DNA of 64,000 nt, from assembly GCA_032821775.1 (NCBI GenBank), contig JAVLRN010000017.1, forward strand, positions 479,180 to 543,179. Reading direction: 5' to 3'. Below, in pieces: positions 58,001 to 64,000 of this stretch. The notes under the pieces were generated by a model. It worked only from the letters and a program-made list of their open reading frames with translations, was not told where the DNA came from and did no database searches. Position 1 is the first letter of the stretch. Each line of letters opens with the position of its first letter. The stretch is from Sanguinoderma infundibulare (taxonomy: Eukaryota; Basidiomycota; Agaricomycetes; Polyporales; Polyporaceae). The position numbers and the translations under genes were made by a program.

Positions 58001-58164
58001 TAGCGACCGTCGTCGACCCAAAGGTCGGTCCCGTCGACTATGACGTCGCCGTTACGGGGGTCGCGAGAGATGTACCGATATGAATAAATAACCTCTTTGT
58101 TGTTCTCGAGCAACTCGAAGAACTTTTGATGGGCGGGCTCCTTGAGCACCGGCCAGAGGCTATC
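55069..58164 (-). CDS. Reverse transcriptase of Penelope-like element, N-terminally truncated
   Basis: The frame is open from the truncation point at 58164 (LWPVLKEPAHQ) to the stop near 55069 and lacks roughly the first 170 residues of copy 3. It contains KIHKKPTGFRPIIPC, TGDVVAFYPNVPLDQ, KRGLAMGVADSPDLANLF and YGRYIDDCFG, the finger and palm motifs A-C of Penelope-type reverse transcriptases. No GIY-YIG nuclease follows the thumb; the C-terminus is a short Pro/Ala-rich tail (VIPAPAPAPTPSSS). The two introns of copy 3 are also present, with the same GCAAGT and TACTAAC signals. Catalytic residues are intact, but no start codon is available, so translation would need fusion to upstream sequence. 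Confidence 0.88.
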   Translation of the reverse strand, partial: DSLWPVLKEPAHQKFFELLENNKEVIYSYRYISRDPRNGDVIVDGTDLWVDDGRYEGYTDLKPIGWRNSASVEKEYADLMSDLPWIAQRLISITENRATAMRQKIEKKTEIQKDADTVMADATRPGPSIQSSIDKAVSGKVKALEAKIKKASPRIRSELTPLIKDLSLAHARKRQEAEGLEQVERQGGENRLLLHHSAAAQEVGQEQGGEEAERQAGQTVHRRRKGRQGQGQGQGESQYVYGRPSTLPDRILTMTHTQALDYVLAHTPIGVIGASQFAAYVHTSPGVVVPDRIAYSLSVGLKYMYYSPRNSSLILDAFKDFERRLRWRIFFAFTEGPDRKYDPDYDVVRDPSGKPPPTLPLWLEKGIDRGRRFVNDTIAKIPDEEKGKATYKTLSPNPAEIRAFLDERNYVVTLTDKNLGLAVSERTWLHTQTLKLLSNDKDYQPISEIMANAIFRDKQTRIDRIASQIDEKTIELASLKVDKFLRSKFPAAGTKFHYPEFYGIPKIHKKPTGFRPIIPCHSVVFGPAAKFVSKQLKPLIRAAPTIIHGTKDLVLKLSKLKLPLAPYGERWYFVTGDVVAFYPNVPLDQCLDIVYQMWLDFTFDPLEFNATYEVDGIVKGSAGAELRTIADIFRKCLEVGNTDLICKYDNKLFKQKRGLAMGVADSPDLANLFGWHFEKLSHIMTDDRVAFYGRYIDDCFGIVRAKSSDAAQQYLDGKIKFDGCQILWESSDLRCNFLDATFYFGGNGSSLEWRPYRKAKNHLERIPWISHHPLDVKRGTFTGEMSRLATLSSTFPVYLESVHDLVCLYVKRGYPQDLLENWTRKHLTERWDNRLRENNDRETESVLVLKSEYNTAWNWFNATEFGATILNYWRDWHVNADLGLPRPGISLADWPRPSPATLGKSLADTEGRFLTEVLTPPSGSLWIPDVRKISMLDSRVLVSRKRTKNMFDLTSLWKKMVFQKLDERVLSERDPDPVIPAPAPAPTPSSSAPQPAVNTLPTASDDTEDVVYINYDPSGRRSPGLGRGLFG

Positions 58165-58200
58165 TTAGGGTTAGGGTTAGGGTTAGGGTTAGGGTTAGGG
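58165..58200 (+). repeat. Interstitial telomeric repeat (6 x TTAGGG)
   Basis: Six exact units cap the 5'-truncated copy 2 and directly precede the 3' end of copy 3. Confidence 0.95.
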
Positions 58201-58236
58201 AGGAGATGAACACCACGAACGACTATGCTACGAAAC

Positions 58237-58306
58237 GGTTGCCAACGGGGGACTTGGTAGTACCACGTCCCAGCCCCGTTTCGCTTATAAGCTCGTCAGG
58301 GCAACC
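58237..58306 (-). ncRNA. Hammerhead ribozyme-like motif, copy 3
   Basis: Reading the minus strand: GGTTGCC (58306-58300), CTGACGA (58299-58293), GCTTATAAGC (58292-58283), GAAA (58282-58279), CGGGG...CCCCG, TT (58245-58244), GGCAACC (58243-58237). This satisfies the CUGANGA...GAAA...UH hammerhead consensus in a type I arrangement, with a 7-bp stem I, 3-bp stem II with UAUA loop and a long stem III. Predicted cleavage is after 58244. Confidence 0.7.
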
Positions 58307-58619
58307 TTAGTATTCCCGTGTTTGCACGGGTCGCACGGACTTTTATTGGATACGGACAAATCGTACCATGGTCCGTGCGCAATTGCAAATTGAATGCGCA
58401 ACGATTGCGTGATGCCGACGGGAAAGTCGACATGCCGAAGCACGCCATAAGACGTCAACGGCTCTCAAAATAGCGTCGGACGGGCCGACAACCAATAATG
58501 CTTACGTTTTGATGGCCGGACAACCGATCAGCACGTGTTCGTGATGTTGATCTCTTCCTATCACATCCGGACCGTAGTTCGGGAAAGATAAGATAAGATG
58601 CATCACGTGTGTGCCTTAT

Positions 58620-58671
58620 CATGTGATCCTTCGCAACGTAAGCGCCGCTTGCGGCGCTTACGGATCACATG
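58620..58671. repeat. Strong hairpin in the retroelement 3' region, copy 3
   Basis: CATGTGATCC pairs with GGATCACATG, and an inner 11-bp stem is closed by a TT loop, with an 8-nt bulge (TTCGCAAC) on one side. Confidence 0.8.
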
Positions 58672-59626
58672 ACCGCCGAGACAGACTAAAGGCGCTTAAC
58701 CTTACATAATGAGCACGTGCGATTAAGCGCGCGCTTATCTCAACGGGTACTTCCGTTAGGGTTTGGTTTAGAGTCTGGGTTCGGGTTAGGGTCCGGTTAG
58801 GGTTAGCTAATGATAAACATAAGCGTTGCGCATATATTCAGTGGTTAAGCCGAGTAACAAGACTCACGGTTAGGGTTTGGGTTAGACCGCGCCGGCCCCA
58901 GTGAGCGGGGCCGTGAGTAATGTTGATGTGCAATAAAGTGCTTGCTACCGAGGAGTTTGCAAGAGGTTAGTATGGTATAGGTTTTGAAGACAATTTACGG
59001 GGGATCAGGTCATCACGACCGGCATATAAGTGACTTCCCACTTGCCGCTAGGCCGGTACAGTGTGTGACAACACATTTCGGATGCGACGAGAAGACCGTA
59101 TTTCCTCGAGCCAATGCCCAAGTGGACAGCAACGGTTGCCGTCCGGGTCCGCTCCCCCAAGCAGTGAGCTTACGAAGTATAAAGTCCAGTGCGCGTAGCC
59201 GAAGCAGTCGCGTCCGTGATCACGGATCAGTTACTTGTTATCGCCCACGCCACGCATGTGCTCAAACACGGATTATATCATCGCGCGTGACATGTTTACC
59301 GCTCGCTCTCGATTAAATCATCAAGTCGTATACGGTGACGTTGAACAGTACGATCGAGGCACGAACTGGCCATTCCTTCTACTTCCGAAGACCCAATCGT
59401 CCGCCAGGCACGGCCGAAACGGGGTCCAATCCATAAAAGTAACAGTTCGCTCCGCCCGGTGCCAAACCGGGGGTCGTTGGGTACAGTTTTCCCATTCGCT
59501 GGGGGCAATGGTATAGCCCATACGGGACCATCCGGGGCGAACCCCGGCCACCAGTGCCATTCCCGGCGCCCGCTTGACGTGTTACGATCTGCGGGTCCGG
59601 ACTGTTCATTCGCTTGTGTCTTCGCC

Positions 59627-62600
59627 TTAACCAAATAGGCCTCTTCCGAGACCAGGCGAACGCCTTCCAGAAGGGTCGTAATTGACGTAGACCACATCTT
59701 CAGTGTCATCCGATGCGGTAGGTAGTGTGTTAACCGCTGGCTGAAGTGCAGAGCTGGAAGGGGTAGGTGCGGGTGCTGGAGCCGGTATAACCGGGTCAGG
59801 ATCTCGTTCCGACAGCACCCGTTCGTCTAACTTCTGGAACACCATCTTTTTCCAAAGACTTGTGAGGTCGAACATGTTTTTCGTGCGCTTTCGCGACACT
59901 AAAACTCGACTGTCTAACATACTGATTTTACGGATGTCGGGAATCCAAAGACTCCCGGACGGTGGAGTGAGCACCTCCGTTAAGAAGCGCCCCTCCGTGT
60001 CCGCCAGCGACTTTCCAAGGGTCGCTGGCGACGGCCGTGGCCAATCCGCCAGGGAGATTCCAGGGCGGGGAAGACCGAGATCTGCATTAACATGCCAATC
60101 TCTCCAGTAATTAAGAATGGTTGCTCCAAACTCGGTAGCATTGAACCAATTCCAGGCTGTATTGTACTCGGACTTGAGGACCAAAACGCTTTCGGTTTCG
60201 CGGTCGTTGTTCTCACGTAAACGATTGTCCCAGCGTTCGGTAAGGTGTTTCCTCGTCCAATTTTCCAATAAGTCTTGCGGGTAGCCACGCTTTACGTACA
60301 GACATACCAAGTCGTGTACGCTCTCCAAGTAGACGGGGAATTGACTACTAAGCGTTGCGAGCCGCGACATCTCACCGGTAAAGGTACCGCGTTTAACATC
60401 GAGAGGATGGTGAGATATCCAAGGAATTCGCTCAAGGTGGTTCTTCGCCTTGCGGAACGGACGCCATTCGAGGGACGAGCCATTGCCCCCGAAGAAGAAC
60501 GTCGCGTCTAAAAAGTTACACCGCAATTCGGACGATTCCCACAAGATTTGACAGCCATCGAATTTAATTTTACTGTCGAGATATTGTTGAGCTGCATCGC
60601 TACTCTTAGCGCGTACAATACCGAAACAGTCATCGATGTAACGACCGTAGAAAGCTACGCGATCATCGGTTGTTATATGACTAAGCTTTTCGAAATGCCA
60701 ACCGAAAAGGTTAGCAAGATCGGGAGAATCCGCGACACCCATAGCAAGGCCTCGCTTTTGCTTATATAATTTGTTGTCATATTTGCATATCAAGTCAGTG
60801 TTGCCAACCTCAAGGCACTTACGGAAGATATCAGAGATCGTGCGGAGCTCAGCGCCTGCGGAGCCCTTTACGATGCCGTCGACTTCATACGTAGCATTGA
60901 ATTCTAACGGATCAAACGTGAAGTCTAGCCACATCTGGTACACAATATCCAGACATTGATCGAGGGGGACGTTTGGGTAGAATGCGACTACGTCGCCGGT
61001 GACAAAGTACCACCGTTCGCCGTAAGGCGCGAGAGGAAGTTTAAGCTTGCTCAATTTTAACACCAGGTCTTTGGTTCCATGAATAATGGTTGGCGCCGCT
61101 CGAATGAGGGGTTTGAGTTGCTTGGACACGAATTTTGCTGCAGGCCCGAAAACGACGGAATGACATGGTATAATAGGCCGGAAGCCCGTCGGTTTCTTAT
61201 GAATTTTCGGTATGCCGTAAAATTCCGGGTAATGGAATTTCTCTCCGGCCGCCGGGAACTTGCTGCGCAAGAACTTGTCGACTTTTAATGAGGCCAGCTC
61301 GATTGTTTTCTCATCGATTTGAGATGCTATACGATCGATACGTGTCTGTTTATCTCTAAATATTGCGTTTGCCATTATTTCACTAATAGGTTGATAGTCC
61401 TTATCGTTACTTAATAGCTTTAGAGTTTGTGTATGTAACCAGGTACGCTCGGACACCGCGAGTCCCAAGTTCTTGTCGGTTAGAGTGACTACATAGTTTC
61501 GCTCTTCAAGAAAGGCTCTTATTTCGGCGGGGTTCGGGCTGAGCGTTTTATAGGTAGCCGTTCCCTTTTCTTCGTTCGGGATTTTGGCGATCGTGTCATT
61601 AACGAAGCGCCTCCCACGGTCGATGCCTTTTTCGAGCCATAGCGGTAAAGTTGGCGGTGGCTTACCCGAAGGGTCGCGCACCACGTCATAATCTGGGTCA
61701 TACTTACGGTCAGGTCCCTCGGTAAACGCAAAGAATATACGCCATCGCAGACGGCGTTCGAAATCTTTGAATGCATCCAGTATCAAACTAGAATTGCGAG
61801 GGGAATAGTACATATATTTAAGTCCGACGGAGAGCGAGTATGCGATGCGATTCGGTACAACTACACCAGGCGACGTATGAACGTACGCCGCGAACTGGGA
61901 CGCCCCAATAACACCGATCGGGGTGTGCGCGAGCACGTAATCAAGAGCCTGTGTGTGTGTCATAGTTAGTATCCGGTCCGGAAGGGTAGAGGGGCGACCA
62001 TATACGTACTGGCTTTCGCCTTGCCCTTGCCCTTGGCCTTGTCGGCTTTTCCGGCGTCGGCGGACTGTTTGCCCGGCTTGCCTTTCGGCTTCTTCTCCTC
62101 CTTGTTCTTGCCCGACTTCTTGGGCTGCTGCTGAGTGGTGGAGGAGGAGGCGGTTTTCCCCGCCTTGCCGTTCGACTTGTTCGAGGCTTTCTGCTTCTTG
62201 TCGCTTGCGAGCGTGAGCTAGAGAAAGATCTTTGATCAGCGGGGTAAGCTCGGAACGAATCCGTGGACTTGCCTTTTTGATCTTAGCCTCGAGCGCCTTA
62301 ACCTTGCCTGACACGGCCTTGTCGATTGACGATTGAATGGACGGCCCAGGGCGCGTCGCATCGGCCATGACGGTGTCGGCGTCTTTCTGGATCTCCGTCT
62401 TCTTCTCGATCTTCTGGCGCATGGCTGTAGCGCGATTCTCCGTGATGGAGATGAGGCGCTGCGCGATCCAAGGGAGATCGGACATGAGATCCGCGTACTC
62501 CTTCTCGACTGAGGCGGAGTTTCTCCAGCCAATCGGCTTCAAGTCGGTGTAACCCTCATAGCGACCGTCGTCGACCCAAAGGTCGGTCCCGTCGACTATG

Positions 62601-63223
62601 ACGTCGCCGTTACGGGGGTCGCGAGAGATGTACCGATATGAATAAATAACCTCTTTGTTGTTCTCGAGAAGCTCGAAGAACTTTTGATGGGCGGGCTCCT
62701 TGAGCACCGGCCAGAGGCTATCCCGGCTTAGCTGGGACCCCAGCCACGTCACCTCCTCAGTGAGGAAGGCGATGTTGGTCGCGTTGATGGCGGCCTGGGC
62801 GGTCTGTACCGCGCTCGAGATGGCGGTCTCGTGCTGCGTAAACAGTCCGCCCGCCTTGAACTCAGAAACAGCCTGCAACGTAGGCGTTTTGAGAACGAGG
62901 TGGGCTGGGGTTGTGCCGGCCGTTTGATGGGCCTCTGCCTTGCGAAGGGCAGACCGGACGCTCTCTCGCTTTTCAGCGAGACTCGCGATCTGGCGGATCG
63001 GAGCTTCCAGGGCTTGACGGTAGTTGAGCGGGACGCACAGGGCGACATCCGCAACCGTCGCGGCGTTGTTCAGCGCAATGCGCCGAGTGAACGCGGCCGC
63101 ATCTGTGGCGTTGTTGGACCGCCCCGCATGGGCTGCCTCGACCACAGTCGCCAGACCCGGGCTGACAGCCCGAGTCATCGCGGAACCGAAGGAGATGGAA
63201 GAAGAAGAGGCAGCGAAAGACAT
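59627..63223 (-). CDS. Reverse transcriptase of Penelope-like element (GIY-YIG-deficient)
   Basis: ATG at 63223 (MSFAASSSSISFG) is preferred to the in-frame ATG at 63289, because the latter lies in copy 4 and is reached only through telomeric sequence. The N-terminal 350 residues are Ala-rich and helical. A Lys-rich linker follows once a 55-nt GC-AG intron (62218-62272) and a 50-nt intron with a TACTAAC branch site (61949-61998) are removed; unspliced, the frame stays open for 1198 codons. The RT core has YGIPKIHKKPTGFRPI, TGDVVAFYPN, RGLAMGVADSPDLAN and YIDD (about 60630-60641). No nuclease domain follows. It copies its RNA probably from telomeric 3' ends. All catalytic motifs look intact. 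Confidence 0.92.
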   Translation of the reverse strand: MSFAASSSSISFGSAMTRAVSPGLATVVEAAHAGRSNNATDAAAFTRRIALNNAATVADVALCVPLNYRQALEAPIRQIASLAEKRESVRSALRKAEAHQTAGTTPAHLVLKTPTLQAVSEFKAGGLFTQHETAISSAVQTAQAAINATNIAFLTEEVTWLGSQLSRDSLWPVLKEPAHQKFFELLENNKEVIYSYRYISRDPRNGDVIVDGTDLWVDDGRYEGYTDLKPIGWRNSASVEKEYADLMSDLPWIAQRLISITENRATAMRQKIEKKTEIQKDADTVMADATRPGPSIQSSIDKAVSGKVKALEAKIKKASPRIRSELTPLIKDLSLAHARKRQEAESLEQVERQGGENRLLLHHSAAAQEVGQEQGGEEAERQAGQTVRRRRKSRQGQGQGQGESQYVYGRPSTLPDRILTMTHTQALDYVLAHTPIGVIGASQFAAYVHTSPGVVVPNRIAYSLSVGLKYMYYSPRNSSLILDAFKDFERRLRWRIFFAFTEGPDRKYDPDYDVVRDPSGKPPPTLPLWLEKGIDRGRRFVNDTIAKIPNEEKGTATYKTLSPNPAEIRAFLEERNYVVTLTDKNLGLAVSERTWLHTQTLKLLSNDKDYQPISEIMANAIFRDKQTRIDRIASQIDEKTIELASLKVDKFLRSKFPAAGEKFHYPEFYGIPKIHKKPTGFRPIIPCHSVVFGPAAKFVSKQLKPLIRAAPTIIHGTKDLVLKLSKLKLPLAPYGERWYFVTGDVVAFYPNVPLDQCLDIVYQMWLDFTFDPLEFNATYEVDGIVKGSAGAELRTISDIFRKCLEVGNTDLICKYDNKLYKQKRGLAMGVADSPDLANLFGWHFEKLSHITTDDRVAFYGRYIDDCFGIVRAKSSDAAQQYLDSKIKFDGCQILWESSELRCNFLDATFFFGGNGSSLEWRPFRKAKNHLERIPWISHHPLDVKRGTFTGEMSRLATLSSQFPVYLESVHDLVCLYVKRGYPQDLLENWTRKHLTERWDNRLRENNDRETESVLVLKSEYNTAWNWFNATEFGATILNYWRDWHVNADLGLPRPGISLADWPRPSPATLGKSLADTEGRFLTEVLTPPSGSLWIPDIRKISMLDSRVLVSRKRTKNMFDLTSLWKKMVFQKLDERVLSERDPDPVIPAPAPAPTPSSSALQPAVNTLPTASDDTEDVVYVNYDPSGRRSPGLGRGLFG
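61949..61998 (-). other. Predicted intron in retroelement ORF (TACTAAC branch)
   Basis: The minus strand reads GTCGCC...GATACTAACTATGACACACACACAG, followed by the ALDYVLAH exon. The branch site is ideal; the donor is weak. A GTACGT 11 nt upstream is stronger but does not keep the Lys-rich frame. Confidence 0.55.
62218..62272 (-). other. Predicted GC-AG intron in retroelement ORF
   Basis: AAG|GCAAGT is the standard GC-donor consensus, with a CTGAT branch and a TCTAG acceptor. Splicing moves the frame into a Lys-rich linker. Confidence 0.5.
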
Positions 63224-63263
63224 GGTTAATGTCAGAGTCTCCGGGTGAAGGATGTGTGGATAA

Positions 63264-63273
63264 AGGGTTAGGG
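63264..63273 (+). repeat. Residual telomeric repeat (AGGGTTAGGG)
   Basis: About one and two-thirds units separate copy 3 from copy 4. Confidence 0.85.
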
Positions 63274-63309
63274 AGGAGATGAACACCACGAACGACTATG
63301 CTACGAAAC

Positions 63310-63379
63310 GGTTGCCAACGGGGGACTTGGTAGTACCACGTCCCAGCCCCGTTTCGCTTATAAGCTCGTCAGGGCAACC
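63310..63379 (-). ncRNA. Hammerhead ribozyme-like motif, copy 4
   Basis: Identical to copy 3. Its position 94 nt upstream of the reverse transcriptase ATG means that cleavage after 63317 of a leftward transcript would create the 5' end of the copy 3 mRNA. Confidence 0.68.
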
Positions 63380-63692
63380 TTAGTATTCCCGTGTTTGCAC
63401 GGGTCGCACGGACTTTTATTGGATACGGACAAATCGTACCATGGTCCGTGCGCAATTGCAAATTGAATGCGCAACGATTGCGTGATGCCGACGGGAAAGT
63501 CGACATGCCGAAGCACGCCATAAGACGTCAACGGCTCTCAAAATAGCGTCGGACGGGCCGACAACCAATAATGCTTACGTTTTGATGGCCGGACAACCGA
63601 TCAGCACGTGTTCGTGATGTTGATCTCTTCCTATCACATCCGGACCGTAGTTCGGGAAAGATAAGATAAGATGCATCACGTGTGTGCCTTAT

Positions 63693-63744
63693 CATGTGAT
63701 CCTTCGCAACGTAAGCGCCGCTTGCGGCGCTTACGGATCACATG
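63693..63744. repeat. Strong hairpin in the retroelement 3' region, copy 4
   Basis: Identical to 58620-58671. Confidence 0.8.
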
Positions 63745-63869
63745 ACCGCCGAGACAGACTAAAGGCGCTTAACCTTACATAATGAGCACGTGCGATTAAG
63801 CGCGCGCTTATCTCAACGGGTACTTCCGTTAGGGTTTGGTTTAGAGTCTGGGTTCGGGTTAGGGTCCGG

Positions 63870-64000
63870 TTAGGGTTAGGGTTAGGGTTAGGGTTAGGGT
63901 TAGGGTTAGGGTTAGGGTTAGGGTTAGGGTTAGGGTTAGGGTTAGGGTTAGGGTTAGGGTTAGGGTTAGGGTTAGGTTAGGGTTAGGGTTAGGGTTAGGG
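63870..64000 (+). repeat. Terminal telomeric array (TTAGGG)n
   Basis: About 22 TTAGGG units run to the end of the window, with one shortened TTAGG unit near 63970. The G-rich strand running 5'->3' to the right marks a right chromosome end. Confidence 0.97.

Larger units (their letters stand above)
53648..58164 (-). mobile_element. Penelope-like retroelement, copy 2 (5'-truncated)
   Basis: The 3' end is at 53648, against telomeric repeats, and the element is cut at 58164 inside the coding region. The cut is followed by six TTAGGG units. It is about 4.5 kb and differs from copy 3 by scattered substitutions, with a 1.4-kb 3' untranslated region. The truncation at the RNA 5' side facing the telomere is what incomplete reverse transcription from a chromosome end would leave. 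Confidence 0.9.
58201..63263 (-). mobile_element. Penelope-like retroelement, copy 3 (full length)
   Basis: About 5.06 kb: the 3' end at 58201 lies against (TTAGGG)6, the 3' untranslated region is about 1.4 kb, there is one long reading frame, and the 5' leader is about 40 nt before the next telomeric remnant at 63264. The first 670 bp at the 3' side are identical, as far as I can compare, to copy 4, giving a unit flanked by like sequences as in the pseudo-LTR layout of Penelope-like elements. Telomere-linked, nuclease-free elements of basidiomycetes are known as Coprina; that name here is by resemblance. Confidence 0.9.
63274..63869 (-). mobile_element. Penelope-like retroelement, copy 4 (3' fragment at the telomere)
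   Basis: The sequence matches 58201-58796 of copy 3 with no difference that I could find, then passes into the terminal TTAGGG array at the element's own internal telomere-like motif. No coding part remains. Confidence 0.88.

Noticed and set aside
63224..63289. Longer retroelement protein starting at 63289
   Set aside because: Its first codons are read from copy 4 and telomeric sequence, so they are not native to the element.

Overview
The window reads as the right-hand end of a chromosome from a filamentous basidiomycete, most likely an Agaricomycete. The evidence is GC-rich DNA, genes cut by many 50-70 nt GT-AG introns, gene families typical of mushroom-forming fungi (Tnp2 transposase, 7TM-like membrane proteins, M17 aminopeptidase, an SH3-TBC protein, F-box/WD40, RBR ubiquitin ligase, LanC-like), and a terminal (TTAGGG)n array in the G-strand orientation expected of a right telomere (63870-64000).

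Region 1 (1-16.6 kb) begins with a decayed sedolisin peptidase. A pseudogene of a multi-membrane-segment protein follows, split in two by a 13.9-kb DNA transposon (2109-15983). The transposon has near-identical 25-bp terminal inverted repeats, a 7-bp target duplication (ACTCAAG) and 10-bp-period subterminal repeats at both ends. It carries a Tnp2-type transposase with one in-frame stop, a divergent pair of unknown genes, and fragments resembling host genes: an EEP/TDP2-like nuclease, a Dot1-type histone methyltransferase, a Ser/Tyr/Gly-repeat protein and possibly UGGT.

Region 2 (16.6-35 kb) holds the best-preserved genes: an M17 leucyl aminopeptidase (20251-22694, -), a disordered conserved protein (25917-27804, +) and a very long SH3-TBC Rab-GAP-like protein (28807-34755, -). 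Between them lie an RBR ligase pseudogene and an alpha/beta-hydrolase fragment. Region 3 (35-50 kb) is a graveyard of partial or broken genes: two more 7TM-like pseudogenes, ribosomal protein S26e, F-box/WD40, RBR RING2, LanC-like, the start of a bisphosphate nucleotidase, an aegerolysin-like exon and a glutathione S-transferase. Region 4 (50-53.1 kb) is subtelomeric repeat DNA: a tRNA-related sequence, an AT-rich island and a 25-bp minisatellite. It ends with a host gene whose reading frame runs straight into telomeric repeats.

Region 5 (53.15-64 kb) is a head-to-tail array of four telomere-associated Penelope-like retroelements without the GIY-YIG nuclease (Coprina-like). All have the RNA 3' end towards the centromere and each joins TTAGGG repeats at the same base. 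One is full length (59627-63223 ORF), one is 5'-truncated and capped by exactly six TTAGGG units, and two are short 3' fragments. Every copy carries a sequence matching the hammerhead ribozyme consensus close to its 3' end, and the reverse transcriptase gene appears to keep two introns. The layout suggests a chromosome end that lost its distal arm at a broken gene, was healed with TTAGGG, and was then extended several times by retroelement insertion onto the telomeric 3' end.
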